Assembly (NCBI GenBank): GCA_905221605.1
Contig: CAJNDS010002482.1
Coordinates: forward strand, 332,501-367,500
Reading direction: 5' to 3'
DNA length: 35,000 nt
Source: Symbiodinium natans
Taxonomy: Eukaryota; Sar; Dinophyceae; Suessiales; Symbiodiniaceae
Part shown: one piece after another, positions 10,563 to 21,450 of the stretch
How the letters are laid out: each line of letters opens with the position of its first letter
Position numbering within the stretch: position 1 is the first letter of the stretch
Notes under the pieces: generated by a model
The model's input: the letters and a program-made list of their open reading frames with translations, nothing else
The model's database searches: none
What the model was told of the DNA's origin: nothing
Program-made: the position numbers and the translations under genes

Positions 10563-11252
10563 GTATCTTCGAGCATCTTCGAGCTTTCCGCTCGAATCCA
10601 AGGATGCTGTGGCGAAGAACCGCTGGGCTTCTCAGATGCCACAAAGCACGTGCACAGCACACAACTGCCTTCAAAGCATCTCAGCTTCATTCAATCTCTG
10701 CGACGAGGAAGCAACGCAACACGAGAAGCACCTGCTGATTCTTCCCATCGGCCCGTAAGACCCTCGGACAAGATGCAGTCGTGCTGGCATGCATCGCTGA
10801 TGAGAGCAGGTCGTGCGAAGTGGGGAGGTAACAGTGACGAGCCGCACCGGCCAGGCAATTCCGTTGGGCTTGCTGTTAGCTGATAGCTGAGGCGCTGAGA
10901 GCATAGGCTGTGCACAATTGGTTTGTGCGTGTTGAATCCCAGGGAAGCAGGCCAAGGAATAACTGCTACAAGCTTGAGCTCGAATTACACTTGTGCCTTT
11001 TGCTTCAGGGCACGACCCCCAATGGTCTCCGAGTAACCCAACGCTGAAGGAATATACGCTGCGTTAACAAGCGCAGTACAGCATGTGTGCTACACAGAAT
11101 TCGAAATAGCAGGGCAATCCTCGTTTAGAAGTCCTTGCCAGAAAGTTGAAACGTCTGTCCAGATGCGAGATCTGGCCGCACTCGTCCGAGCACTGAAGGA
11201 GAGCATGTGGCATCAGTGCAAGCCCCAACTCGGCTCACAATCTTGGCTTTGA
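10563..11252 (+). CDS. Exons of an unrecognised gene
   Basis: Three open, splice-bounded stretches. 10563-10754 includes ESKDAVAKNRWASQMPQS and CDEEATQHEKHLLILPIG and ends at a GTAAGA donor (10755). 11009-11062 follows the acceptor TTTTGCTTCAG and reads HDPQWSPSNPTLKEYTL before GTTAAC. 11129-11252 follows CCTCGTTTAG and reads QMRDLAALVRALKESMWHQ before TGA. Phases between consecutive stretches do not all agree, so at least one exon or boundary is missing. An overlapping frame (10449-10883, true ATG) is also open, with DAFRSLAAKLSAEYAISVSE at its start. No domain recognised. The exons look real; the gene model is incomplete. Confidence 0.42.
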
Positions 11253-12374
11253 GTGAAGGACGTGGTTTGCACCAAATATGTGCTTCTACGAGTGGCTTTC
11301 TTGCGCTTGCCTCGGCATAGTCTGTGTGGTATCAGGAAGCATCAGCTCTTGTAAACAAAGCTCAAGAGATCCGCAGCAAGAAGGGAACCAAGACGCCGCC
11401 GCCGTGCCGATATCGAGCTCAGCAGCACGAGGTGTAAACGCCGCACGCCTTCGTTGCCACGAGATGGGGACGACCGCCCAGCGACCAGCACATGTAGCAG
11501 AACACGGCAAGATCAGATACGGCAAGTTTCAAGTCACGTGTTGAATACGTGCACGCGTCGTGCGTAAGTATCTGGGCTGTGAAAGCATCATTCGCCTTGA
11601 GTGTGCTTGGCTAGACTTGGCTTGAAGTGCATCCTCCCATCATTCATCATGTTGGTCGTATCTTTGCTTGTCGCTTCCCTTGTTGGCGAATTTTCTTTGC
11701 TCTTGCCCTTCTTCTTGAGGTGGCCATCATGTTGGAGCCAATTGTTTTGTCAGGCCTCTGCGCTGATCGCTTTGAAAAGTTCTCCCTTCTCCTTCCTGTC
11801 CAAGGGTCCTATTTTGGGGAGATGACCGGGAGTCCATGTGCAACCTTGGAGATCTGTTGGACGGTTTGGTTCGACATATCGGGCTTTAGACTCGTGCTTT
11901 TGTAGAGCTCATCTCCCACTGAGCACGACGGGCCTTGAGGATGTGTCGGCTGTGCGTTGGTCTTTGGCCGTCGAGTTTCTTCTGCAGCTGCAGCTTAGTG
12001 ATCGATGTAGGTGTAAAAGTTTTGATGATGACGTCGAGAGGAGTTTTATTGTTCCGACATCCTCTTGCTTGATTTTTTGTTGCTGTTGTGGAACTTCTTC
12101 GTGTGAACCGACCATAAGTGTCATGGAGAGTTATTCTTTGTCATGCTCGCTTTCAAGCTGTACATGGTGCATGGTGCATCGCTGTTGTTTCGATCGGTAA
12201 ACAACACTGAGCTTCGCCCCTGGAGAGAGCAGAGTTTAGGAGAGTGAGAGAATCACGTTCAGTGGTGATTGCTGAAGAGCCATGTGAACCAGTTGTGAGA
12301 GAGTGTTTCGGATTACCAACGAATGCTGTTCAATGTGCAACGCAGTGATGTCACCAAAAGCCTCGCTCTTCTAG
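11253..12374. other. No firm gene; one weak minus-strand ORF
   Basis: Mostly undistinguished sequence. A minus-strand frame with a true ATG (12124 down to 11909, 71 codons) reads EEVPQQQQKIKQEDVGTIKL near its start and is Gln/Ser-rich; it has no recognised domain and could be chance. The + frames here are short or start with GTG. Confidence 0.35.
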
Positions 12375-13203
12375 TTGCTAGCGGCGACCCGCATGTCTGC
12401 AATTCGGATCACATTAACGGCGTTCAGGGTCAACCTGCCCATGGACATGGCATCCCGTCTACACATCGCCGCGTCTTGAGAACGTCTTGGTTGGCAGACC
12501 CTCCGTATCTGTGTCATGCTGTGGCACCTCAAAATCCCTGAAAATGGGAGCGGACCCAGCTTTCTCTCTTGCTGGCCACACACATTTTGTGTTCATTGGT
12601 CATCTCCACCACTGGGGCTTTCGCACCTTCAGCTTTCCTGTTTTGGAAAGTTTGCCCATCGCACGCCTGCTTTGTAGAAGAATGGTGGCACATGCCATGG
12701 GCCAATTGAGGCTATTGGGCTGCTTGGCGATGCACGTGCTGCGTCCTCAGTCATAGAGGCTGCCGATGTATTTTGTGGAGCTGTTTGCAGTTCAGGACTC
12801 GATGTGGACTCCCTCCTGTCGCGGGTGACCCTTGGCTTGAAGCCTCCAACTGTCCTTCATGTTGTCTGGTTGCGGAGCTGGCACAGGATGCTTGCGTCAG
12901 TGTTGCATATGGAACCAGGCCCACAGCACCGCGACCATGTGCAAGCAGGCGAGTACAGAATGCTTCACATGCTGCCGATGCGGGGCAGATATTGGGTTGC
13001 GTACTGCACTTGCTGTAGTACCTCCGGCAGGCACTGACTTTCCAAGTGAAGAAGAGGCTTGGATGGCTTGGTCCCGCGTGTTATGTTTCAGCTCCATGCT
13101 CAGTGGACCTCATGTGAGGTTGAACACTGGTCACGATCGAAACGAACCGGCGCTTCATGCTAGTCATCCTGACTTATACGAGTTTGTACCTGAGATTACC
13201 TGA
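12375..13203 (+). CDS. Multi-exon gene, unknown function
   Basis: Best exon: 12678-12948, after the acceptor TTTGTAG, reading GPIEAIGLLGDARAASSVIE, then SGLDVDSLLSRVTLGLKPPT. It joins in phase over an 82-nt GC-AG intron (12949-13030, GCGAGT...GGCAG) to 13031-13203, reading GTDFPSEEEAWMAWSRVLCF, which ends at TGA. Two upstream open stretches may be earlier exons: 12375-12476 (RITLTAFRVNLPMDMASRLH, after TTCTAG) and 12498 to about 12588 (TLRICVMLWHLKIPENGSG, after GGTTGGCAG). I recognise no family. The GC donor is unusual in most eukaryotes but known to be common in dinoflagellates. The two later exons are well supported by phase and composition; the upstream part is tentative. Confidence 0.55.
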
Positions 13204-13340
13204 GACAGCATCAGCCTGATTTCCTGTAAAGGCAACAGGGCTGGGAGGCATGGTGGTGGTTCTGTATGGAGCGTGCTGTGAAGAGATGTCGTGAGTTGGC
13301 AGAAGCAGAAGTGAAGTTGTATCCAGCCTTCTTCGGATAG

Positions 13341-14452
13341 CCACTTGTGGCCCGAGGTCACACAGAAGCCTGTGGCCCACACTTGTTGGACATTTGCCAA
13401 TCCCAGTCCGCAGGTGTTGCAATTGTCCTGGCACCTCTCGCACGAGTCTTGGGGCAGATGTCAGCCAGGACTTTGAACTTACTTGCAGACTCCCAGGAGG
13501 CTGTATCTCCAGTTCTTGGGAAGCTTCGTGAGGGATCTGAAGGCTTTGTGCCGTCAATTCCGTCGCCTCCTCCAGGCCTTGAGTTCCAGACGTGCTCCGA
13601 ACTAGCGGAGGGAGCCGAGTCGAGCTCTGCAAGCACCTACTTTGACGGTTTCGACGATTCCGAGCTTGCCTCGCTCCCCACAGACGGGAGATTATGGTGT
13701 CAAACTCAGTTCGACGCCATCGAGTGTGATGCAGCTGTGGGAGGCCTGCAGCATATGATCCTCGCCACTACTCCCATCAGTCCGTCTTACATGGACTGGT
13801 CGTTATCTTCCGGAGTGGGTCCATGGCCTGGAGCCATGGCTCCCCATGACGTGTGTTATGGCTTCGATGACACCACCGGCTTTGCAATGCCAGAAGTGCA
13901 GATGCAAGTCCCGGAGCAGCCTACGCCACCGCTGCCTACGCCATCGCTGCCGGCCATGACGGGTTCAATGGCGCACGAGGATGGCACTTGTAAGCCGTGC
14001 GCTTTCGTGTACACGAAAGGTTGCCAGAGTGGCATGTGCAGGCCTCAGGGTCTCGCAGACCCCTCGAATGGCATGTACTCCGCATAACTGTGTCCACTGT
14101 ATTTGCATATAGTGCACGAGAAGCTTCACTGAGGCAATGTGCGTTTTGTCACCTTTGTCCCCCGGGTGAGAAGGATCGTCGAAAGAAGGTGAAGCACATC
14201 ATGGCAAGGCCGGGTAGAAAGGTCAAAAAGGTCAGGCAGGCCAGGCCATCACATTGGCCAGTCCCTCCTGAAAGAATCATGTTGCATGCAACTGTTTTGG
14301 AGCAGTTGACAGGATCAGACGCAAGGGCAAACCTGGTGCCGGACAGTAGATTGGAAGACGAGGAGTGGTGCTCAACGCGGCACGTAGCCTGTCTACATGA
14401 AAAATGCAAGGCTGTTCAAAATGAATATCGGCAGATTTCACCTTGCTTATGA
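13341..14452 (+). CDS. CCCH-type zinc finger protein (dinoflagellate type)
   Basis: Two exons. Exon 1 is open from 13341 (TAG just before); first in-frame ATG 13458, directly after an AG, though an upstream exon is possible. A canonical GT-AG intron of 98 nt (14036-14133) joins it in phase to exon 2, which ends with TGA at 14450-14452. The junction completes a finger: CKPCAFVYTKGCQSGMQC then AFCHLC, i.e. C-x7-C-x5-C-x3-H with an extra CxxC in front, followed by PPGEKDRRKKVKHIMARPG. CCCH fingers usually bind RNA; abundant post-transcriptional control in dinoflagellates makes an RNA-binding role plausible but unproven. The N-terminal region is Ser/Pro-rich with a PPPGLEF motif. The C-terminal part (about 14240-14449) has further Cys but no recognised domain. 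Without splicing the finger would be lost, which supports the intron. Confidence 0.78.
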
Positions 14453-14655
14453 AGCATGTGTACCCCCACACGCAGAGTGATGTAATGAACCAAGGCACCA
14501 ATCCGTGGCGATTGACCTGTTTCAATGTTCCAGCTTCTCTGAAGTGCTTTCAATCTCAGAGGCATGTAGAGCTTCACCAAAGTGGTGTTCTCACAAAAAT
14601 GAGCTCGAGGAACGGTCATCGACCTACTTAGTTATGGGCGTAGAATCCGGCAGAC

Positions 14656-15029
14656 ATGATGGCAGCGCCATGCAGCGTCGGAGAAAAAGGCGTTCCTGAA
14701 CTTCTGCAAATTTCGTCGAACATTGTTCGTCCGGGGTAGCCTGGAAGCCGCCACCCCAGGCCATCACCGTTTCACGAAGACAGAGACAAGAGGCGCAGCG
14801 GGACGCAGAGTCCAATTCTTTCCCTCAACCCCTGTGGCCAGGCGAGCAGTGATTGGCGGTGAGTGATTTGATTGCTTGGTCAGCTTGCAGTTTGCTCGAC
14901 CGGCATGCAGAGCGTCCCGGAACAACAGAGAAGACTGTCGCTGCGAACAGCGTTCTTGAGGCAATTGTAGATACATCATGCCTGGAAAGGCCTGGATCTA
15001 AACAGTCATGGGCCCACCTGCCGATCTAG
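14656..15029 (+). CDS. Three-exon segment of an unrecognised gene
   Basis: Exon a, 14656-14735 (MMAAPCSVGEKGVPELLQIS), ends at GTAGCC. A 48-nt intron leads to exon b, 14784-14858 (DKRRSGTQSPILSLNPCGQA), which ends at the near-perfect donor CG|GTGAGTG. A 32-nt gap leads to exon c, 14891-15029 (LLDRHAERPGTTEKTVAANS), ending TAG. Phases agree at both joins. The two introns are very short for a nuclear gene. The start is uncertain: a frame at 14490-14698 (HQSVAIDLFQCSSFSEVLSI) could be an upstream exon. Whether this continues the CCCH gene just upstream is unknown. No domain recognised. A separate ATG frame at 15008-15265 overlaps exon c's end and may be a further exon. Confidence 0.5.
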
Positions 15030-15331
15030 GCAGCACAGCGCCTGCGCACGCTTCAAGACCTGGTACTGCAAGCGAAAGAAAGCCGACAGGGTTGTATCTG
15101 ATAGATCGTGTGGGCACTTTTGTTGCAACAAATTCCCTAGCCCAAACTGCAGTTGCCCAATGCCAACGAGGCTGCGCGGATTCCGGGGTGGCAGTCACAC
15201 AGCCCTGCCCGTGTAGATGGGATCAATGCAAATATGAGCTGCGAAAAATGATTAAACTGAGTTGAAACGTAGTTGTTCAAAGGTTTATTTGCATAAGCTC
15301 TGGTAGGCTTTTCTTTCACTTGTTTGCGTAG

Positions 15332-15486
15332 GTTTGGCATGTGGACTTGATGGCTTGAAGACATTCGGTCTTACGTGTGCCAAAGACAGCAAAGCTCTGG
15401 ATGTCAGCTCCGTGGGAAATGGAGGGCATGGATGGCGGGCACTTCCTTCAAAAGAGTCGGTGCTCTTGAAAGTAGAAATAAAGTAG
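15332..15486 (+). CDS. Exon-like open stretch
   Basis: Follows the acceptor TTGTTTGCGTAG and reads LACGLDGLKTFGLTCAKDSK, then SSVGNGGHGWRALPSKESV, to TAG at 15484; a GTAGAA donor just before the stop may end the exon. The next 150 bases are open in all three + frames, so the continuation cannot be chosen. No family recognised. Confidence 0.35.
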
Positions 15487-15852
15487 ATGAGAAGATTTCA
15501 AGCAGAGGCCTATCGCTTGGCCCTCGAGTATGAGTATGCAAGAAGAGAAGCAGCTACAAAAAGAAGTTCAAGCTCGAGGACTTGTATCGCAATCGGTTGA
15601 TGCCGATATCCGCTACCCATCCGAAGATAGTTCGTTGTGAGGCGAACCACTACAAAAACACCTAAAAAGCGTACATGTGGCGCGCAAGCGCCGTGCAAGA
15701 TCCTCAAGGCGCTTGAAGATCAAAGTGTATTTCATTTTGTGCATCGGCAAAAAGGATGGAGTTCATTTGGGGGCTGCTTCTTGAGGATTCGGGTCTTTCG
15801 CGGTATTCCCTTCTTGATATTGCGGATCTTTCTACAAACATATTTGTACAGA

Positions 15853-15972
15853 TACATATACATACATATCTATCTATCTATATATACATGGGCTCGCAAC
15901 CCCCCGCCCCCCCCCGCGCCCCCCCCCTGCCCCAGGGTGGAGGGGGGAGGGGGGCCGGGAGGGGGGGATCAA
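15853..15972 (+). repeat. CATA/CTAT microsatellite with poly-C and poly-G tracts
   Basis: A CATACATAT/CTATCTAT tract (about 15853-15888) is followed by C-rich and then G-rich runs (15900-15967). The C-rich half can pair with the G-rich half, making a foldback and G-quadruplex-prone element. Confidence 0.8.
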
Positions 15973-16266
15973 AAACTCAACACATCTGCTCGCCGCCTCC
16001 CTGCTTCCATTATGATAATATACTGACTGTACCAATTGTCGGGTCGAAGCTGTCTACATAAATAAGAAGATAAGTCAAGTGCACATACAATTTAGTTTTT
16101 TATTCCGGCCCAGTACATCCTCAATTTGCGTAATAAAATCACATTGATTTATAGAGACGTTCAATAGTCTGTTAAGGCAGTAGAATGATGATAGTTGTAC
16201 TTCCCGGTTCCCCCCCAACGCTTAAGTGCATGTGTAACAAGTATACTGATAGTGTGTTCGCAATAG

Positions 16267-16638
16267 TTGTGGTCCATATGGTACAGTATTCGTTACTTGC
16301 CCTTGCTTTTTTTGATTGTGGGAAGGGGGGCAGTCGGAGCTATCGTGGCTGCAAACCTGCACGAAACGATCTTTCAATTTGGCAAATTGAAGCAACGTAG
16401 CAAACATGAGCATTCACAGCACAGCACTGCGATGGTTTGGCACGAGATGGGGATCAGATCCGCCAACCAAGTTGTTATTGGTTTTCAATCGAAGTTCACG
16501 AGAGCACTGGGGAAAGCACAAGAGCGTGGTGTGACTAAGATATTCTCCTCCCAGGACTTGAAATTTTTATGTTTCTTGGTCTCGGTGCCTTGGCCCTCTG
16601 GGGAGCCCAGAGCTTCTACCCCCCCCCCCTTCCCATAG
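16267..16638 (+). CDS. Weak coding candidate
   Basis: A 123-codon frame opening with GTG. The central part reads like protein (VWHEMGIRSANQVVIGFQSK, then ALGKAQERGVTKIFSSQDLK), but the ends do not, and the last residues come from a C-rich tract. First in-frame ATG is near 16432. No domain, no convincing splice sites. It could be an exon or chance. Confidence 0.22.
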   Translation: MWSIWYSIRYLPLLFLIVGRGAVGAIVAANLHETIFQFGKLKQRSKHEHSQHSTAMVWHEMGIRSANQVVIGFQSKFTRALGKAQERGVTKIFSSQDLKFLCFLVSVPWPSGEPRASTPPPFP

Positions 16639-17204
16639 CATCCCCATAGTATCCCCTCCCACCCCCATTCCCCCGCTTGCATGTGAGTGACCCCGTCACT
16701 CGTGAGTCGCCCCAAGCCCTAGCTGAATATAGCTGAATCCTTGAATTCCCACCCTGGCTGCTGATCCATGCTGGCTCTTTTCCCACGACCAGCAACTGTT
16801 GATTCCTGGACACCCTGTCAGTGTGGGACAATGATTCGTGTTGTTGGAGATTGCTGCGAATTACAGCCCTGATTGGGGCGTGGGGGTGGCGATGGAATAT
16901 GGTGCGTGGCGCGAGAAAGGCTTAACTGCTTTCGGATTTTTGGGGTCCACGCCGGCATCCTTTTAGCAGGTGGATGGGTGGATGCTTGTGATTACTCAAT
17001 GAGTCACGAAATGCGAGGCAACGCCTCGATGTTGCTTGTGCGCGCTCTCTGAGCCTCTTGGGAATGCCACCACTAACCCCCGGACATCGCAGGGATTGTC
17101 TGGCAAAGGAAGGACCTAGGACCTAGATGAAGGGCCTTAGGGGTAATGTAGTTTCTAGAAGTCCCTCCTTATACCCGTGAATTTATACTTGGTGCTTGTT
17201 GTAC
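16639..17204. other. No gene seen
   Basis: Unremarkable mixed-composition sequence between the weak 16.3 kb frame and the F-box gene. A short string CCTAGGACCTAGA (about 17117) recurs near 31578 but has no other repeat character. Confidence 0.5.
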
Positions 17205-20048
17205 ATGGCAGCGATATACATATGCGAACCGGCGGCTCATAGCTACAAGTGGAGTCTGCCTCCTGTCAGTCACTTGCGTCGCCCTGGATGGGACAGGAAC
17301 GCGTTGGTTTCGCTTTGGCCGCTTTGGCAGCAGCTTGAAAGGTCCAGTGGCATGGAGGCACCAGAGACATTTACATGTCCTCCTGTTGCAGTGTCCGGAG
17401 ATCGGCGAGCAGATGGGAGGACGTCGTACACTGCACGCGGGAGCTTTAGGAATGCGAAAGCCCTGCCTCAACCATCCTCACGACATCCCGGCGCACTTCG
17501 CCAGGGTCCTTTGCGCCCTTCAGCAAAAGGAGTGGCTCCTGGACGTGGGCCAGCTTTGAGAGCACGGGGGACCCCGGGCTTGCAGCAAGGCGTGCCAATT
17601 GCAGCCTTTGTGAACATTGCAGACCTGATTCAGCAGACCATTGCGTACCACAATGTGCGAGATGTTTGTTCGTTAAAAGCATCTTCGCGACAGCTTCGTG
17701 ATACATGCTCTGGGGATGCATTTTGGGAGACTTTGTATCGGCTGCGATGGCCACTCGAACGGGAGGTGCAGATGCTACCGGACGCTGGCTGGCGCCAGAG
17801 ATTTGTGGAACGGTTGCGGCATGCACGTGAAACTTTCATTCGCAGGAGCTTACCTGCTCTTATGCGGAAATCCAGGCGCAGGGATGGACTTCCGGACCTT
17901 CGCAAGCTGCACGAGGCGCTACGTATCCGATATAGTATGTCCATTCATGCACGAAATGCCCCTGCGGCTCATCTGGAATTCAGTCAAACATCAACTCAGC
18001 CGTTCGATTCGGCGGTCTGCTTGAGGTGCAGCTTTGCATCTTTACAAGTCTTGTGCCCCTTTCGACTCCGTTGTGTTGGGCGTTCCTCTGCCATCGGACG
18101 AGAGGAAGTTCTGCTGACAGCCGATGTGGATCTGGATGCCTGGGGAGATGCGTTCGTTAACGGCGAGATCAAATTTGTTCGGAGTCCTTGTGGAAGGCTT
18201 CTCTTGGCTTTCTGGACAAGCAGCAAAACCCTTGCAGGCATGTATGTGAACTTGACTTACAAGCACATATTTCAGTCACTGTGGCCGGACTGTGAAGCTT
18301 GGCGCAGTCTAGCAGGACGTCCTGGTTCCGATGATCTAGACTCCTTGTTGGGCCTGCACGGCTATAGTCTGCTGCTCACCCTTCGAGGGGCAAAGACCGA
18401 GTGCTTTGCCAATACATTCTACAAGGTTGCAGCATTCGGGCTCGGTCGCGGCAGAGCCGGCTGTCTCGGCAATGTTTGGGACTCGGTGTTTCTTCTCGTG
18501 CCTGACGTTGCTCTGACATGCTTTCTTGTGGGTAAGGTTGCTGTGAAGAGCGCACCATGTGTGGTGCCCTGAGCGCTTGCGCCACTTCATGAATCCGGCT
18601 GCACGACGCGAAACAGGAATCAGATCAAATGTGTGAGGTTGTGCAAACGCAGCAAGATCTGGCCACTTCTCAGCAAAACTCGCAGGAGCTGTGGGCCTTC
18701 ACGATGCCCTGATTTGAAGCGACGCTAGAATGTCCAGCTGGAAGTTTTGGAACTCGAAGCGTGATTGTCCTCCTTATGTGTGCGTGTGGATGCTCCAGGC
18801 CCAGTCGAGAATCAGCAGACTCTGTGAGTCCTTCCGTAGAATCTCAGATAGGAAAAGTTTGAGACGACATGCCAGTTTCTGAGGCTCCGTAGGTCACAGC
18901 TCATCGGTCTCCAGGGTTCCAAGTCTGCCTTTGTAAGTGTGTCAATTGTTGATTTTTTGCTATCACGAGCCATCACGAGCCATCACGAGCCATCACGAGC
19001 CATGCTTTTCGGGAACGGATTGGCGTCGATGGGGTTTCGCATGGGGTGCTTTGTCAGTGTGTTCCTTCCTCCCTGGCTAGTGGCCAACTTTCTTTGCACA
19101 GTAGAGCTACGCGATCGAATTATGCGGAGCATCCAGGAGAAGAGCCGTCCAAGTGCATATTGTCCTGGGCGGCGCCCAGACGCGAAATTCCATGCAGAGG
19201 CATTCCTGCAAGTCACGAAGGCGCTCAATGACATTTTGTGCGAACGGCTCCCTGTGATTTGAAGGTGTGCCACTTTGAAGTTCTTGCTCCTCACGAGTCC
19301 GGGCACCAACCGCCGCTTCTGGGCTAGTCTTAGCTTGTGTTCCAGAGTCTCTGGGCCAGAGACGACGGTCCACGAAGTACAAGCTGCCAAGAAGTTGCCA
19401 GGAAGCTGCTAAGAAGCTGCCAAGCTGCTCCAGGTTTCCATGCGTCCGGCAGCCAGGCATTGTGTTCCAGACAGCGGCCTTCAAGTCTGTCTTGCGCCTC
19501 GGATGTTCCACTATTGGTGCCACTATTTGTGCCACTATGTGCCACTATGTGCCTGAATCTGAACGTGCCAAAAAATGACGCGCCACTACTCGCACGAGGC
19601 TGCAAATCTGCCAAATCCAGGCAATGATGAGCAGCACCCCTGCTAGGTCTGAACATGTCTTTGTCGATGCGACCGTCTTTGACGAGCATGGTCACATCTT
19701 CTGGTCAGTGCAGCGTTCTTACACTGCCTTGCTGTCCCATTGACACTTGTTTCCACGAAGTCAAGAGGGCCGATCGGACATGCCACTGTTGAGCACAAGG
19801 ACTTGCTTGTGCGCCATGACTTCCGCGTCTTCCTGAGCTTCCTGCTGAGTTTCAGTGGGGTTGCCCATCCGAAGACAACAGCCAGCTACGGTAAGTCTTA
19901 CTTAGTCCTGATGCCGTCGACGCACATCAACCCAGTTTTCCTTTTGGGCACTGTTGTGCGCGATTGTGCTCAAAGGGCAGGGATCCTTGTTGATGCCAAG
20001 AAGTATGCAGAAGCCAGTGGGGCTCTTCATGTATGGGAGTCACCGTAA
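17205..20048 (+). CDS. FBXO15-like F-box protein gene
   Basis: Exon 1 is open 17205-18572 (ATG 17205; a likelier start is ATG 17352). An F-box (roughly residues 138-185 counted from the TTG at 17196) reads VNIADLIQQTIAYHNVRDVC and ends in GDAFWETLYRLRW; F-boxes bind Skp1 in SCF ubiquitin ligases. Past the F-box, GLHGYSLLLTL (386-396) and LVGKV resemble vertebrate FBXO15 as I remember it. The next FBXO15-like block, VTLLDEHGKPFW there, appears here as VDATVFDEHGHIFW in exon 19621-19707, after the acceptor AAATCCAG and in phase with a donor near 18559. A 53-nt intron (19708-19760) leads to exon 19761 onward (HATVEHKDLLVRHDFRVFL), which may end at a GTAAGT donor (19891) or run to TAA at 20046. 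The order of blocks supports one gene. The role is presumably substrate recognition for ubiquitination, by family only. Confidence 0.72.
18961..19000 (+). repeat. 10-bp tandem repeat, 4 copies
   Basis: Unit CATCACGAGC, four consecutive copies, the first with one change. Confidence 0.95.
19372..19550 (+). repeat. Short degenerate tandem repeats
   Basis: AAGCTGCCAAGAAGTTGCC-type units (19380-19425) and GTGCCACTAT units (19515-19550). Within the inferred F-box gene intron. Confidence 0.7.
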
Positions 20049-20740
20049 CGCATGAGCTAGGTCCGAGGTAAACACAGTACCAGTACAGGACCATGCACGG
20101 GTGGCGCTCTTGTGGCTTTGGATGGCTTCGACCTGGAACCCCCTGCGAGAGTTGCCAGCAACCCCCCCCCCCCCTCTTATGCCTGTTGTTCCCTGATAGT
20201 CACACTGATGGAGTACACAGAAGGCGAGCACCGGTCCCGCAAGCGCAGGTGTGCCCGTGCGAGTCATCCATGCTTGAAGATCGGCATGTGCAGGTTTGCC
20301 CGCCAAGGTTTGTGCGCATGATGGTCTGCAGAATGTGAACCTCAAAGAATCCGCCAGCACAACCCCAAGACTACAGAAGAATGCTGGTGGAGGATGTGTG
20401 AGGCTCTGACAGGTGGACGTCCGGTAATCTTTGGTTGTTGCTGAAGATTTGGCAGGGTTCCGTTGGGTTACCAGCAACCAGGTTGATCTCGCAATCAAAT
20501 TCAGTGTGGGTACGACTTTCCAATGATTAGGAGTGGATGCTTGCTCCTATGCTGCCCTTGAATCTAACTTGGGTTCAGATCGAAAAAGCCAGGCGTGACA
20601 GAGTGGTGACACTGAATGCATACTGAATGCATGCACTAACTATTCTTCGGGAGCAGTTGCCAGGTAGACTTTGATCGCCAGGTAGACTTTGATCGCGGAG
20701 GCCTTATGACGGATGCTGCTAGTCACAGTTCTGTGCAGCA
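20049..20740 (+). other. Spacer, no firm gene
   Basis: Includes a poly-C run (20162-20174) and an 18-bp tandem duplication GCCAGGTAGACTTTGATC at 20659-20694. Short open frames near 20200-20340 (e.g. VCPCESSMLEDRHVQVCPPR) are not bounded convincingly. Confidence 0.45.
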
Positions 20741-20947
20741 GTGCCGAGTGTTGTAAGTGCATGGCCTGCAGCAGGCGGGTGCCGTGGCACGAGTCAGGCC
20801 GTGCTTGCCATGATCGACCATACCACCCGAGCAATGCACTTGACACTTGACGTGCCCTTTCTGAGACAGGTTCAATGGATATGTGTTGCAGATCGCGGTG
20901 CTGCGCATCTTGTGCTGCAGCCCGGCACTTGTCTCGAAACGTGTTGA
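20741..20947 (+). CDS. Exon-like open stretch
   Basis: Opens with GTG; reads GTSQAVLAMIDHTTRAMHLT, then FLRQVQWICVADRGAAHLVL, to TGA. Natural-looking composition, with possible acceptors CTGTGCAG and GCCTGCAG nearby. No family recognised; the minus strand is open too. Confidence 0.3.
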   Translation: MPSVVSAWPAAGGCRGTSQAVLAMIDHTTRAMHLTLDVPFLRQVQWICVADRGAAHLVLQPGTCLETC

Positions 20948-21100
20948 GGGTCCTCGTTGAGCCAAAGCCTGGCCTGCTGAACTGAAAGCACACAGCCCCC
21001 AGCACGCGCAGACCAGTCCACCCTGGAAATGAAAGGTGGCCAGCAACAAGCCAGTAAGGGGGCAACAGCAGCTACCAGATCTACCAGCAATGCCGGGAAC

Positions 21101-21125
21101 AAATATATATATATATATACACATG

Positions 21126-21157
<32 letters not shown>

Positions 21158-21160
21158 TTC
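21101..21160 (+). repeat. AT dinucleotide repeat
   Basis: Alternating TA runs interrupted by ACACATG and GTATA; strongly self-complementary and cruciform-prone. Confidence 0.95.
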
Positions 21161-21450
21161 TGGCCTATACATAGCGGGCCGCCGCCAGAGGGATCGCGCG
21201 CACACACACACACACAGGTCCGCACTCTCTAAGGAGTCGTCAAGATTTATTGACTGTACAGCATCCGAGTTCTGGTTGCATCATGAGGACATAACTATAT
21301 ACACAGAAGGCTCGAATGTAATTGCGCAGGTAGACAGATTGGCGTCCCAATCTGCTGCACGGAGTATCCACAGCTGTCTTCGTTGGCAGCAGAACTGTGG
21401 ACTCCCTGCCCGCTGCACTTTATTTTTACTTCATCCTTTGCAATCAGGAG

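Larger units (their letters stand above)
18573..19620 (+). other. Large intron of the F-box gene (inferred)
   Basis: About 1 kb between the two conserved F-box gene blocks. It contains an exon-like frame, 19102-19262 (ELRDRIMRSIQEKSRPSAYC), after a good acceptor (TTTCTTTGCACAG), which may be an extra or alternative exon, and two short tandem repeats. Confidence 0.45.

Noticed and set aside
17110-17130. CCTAGGACCTAGA shared with about 31578
   Set aside because: Only about 13 bp, no flanking similarity or duplication; chance or a tiny repeat.
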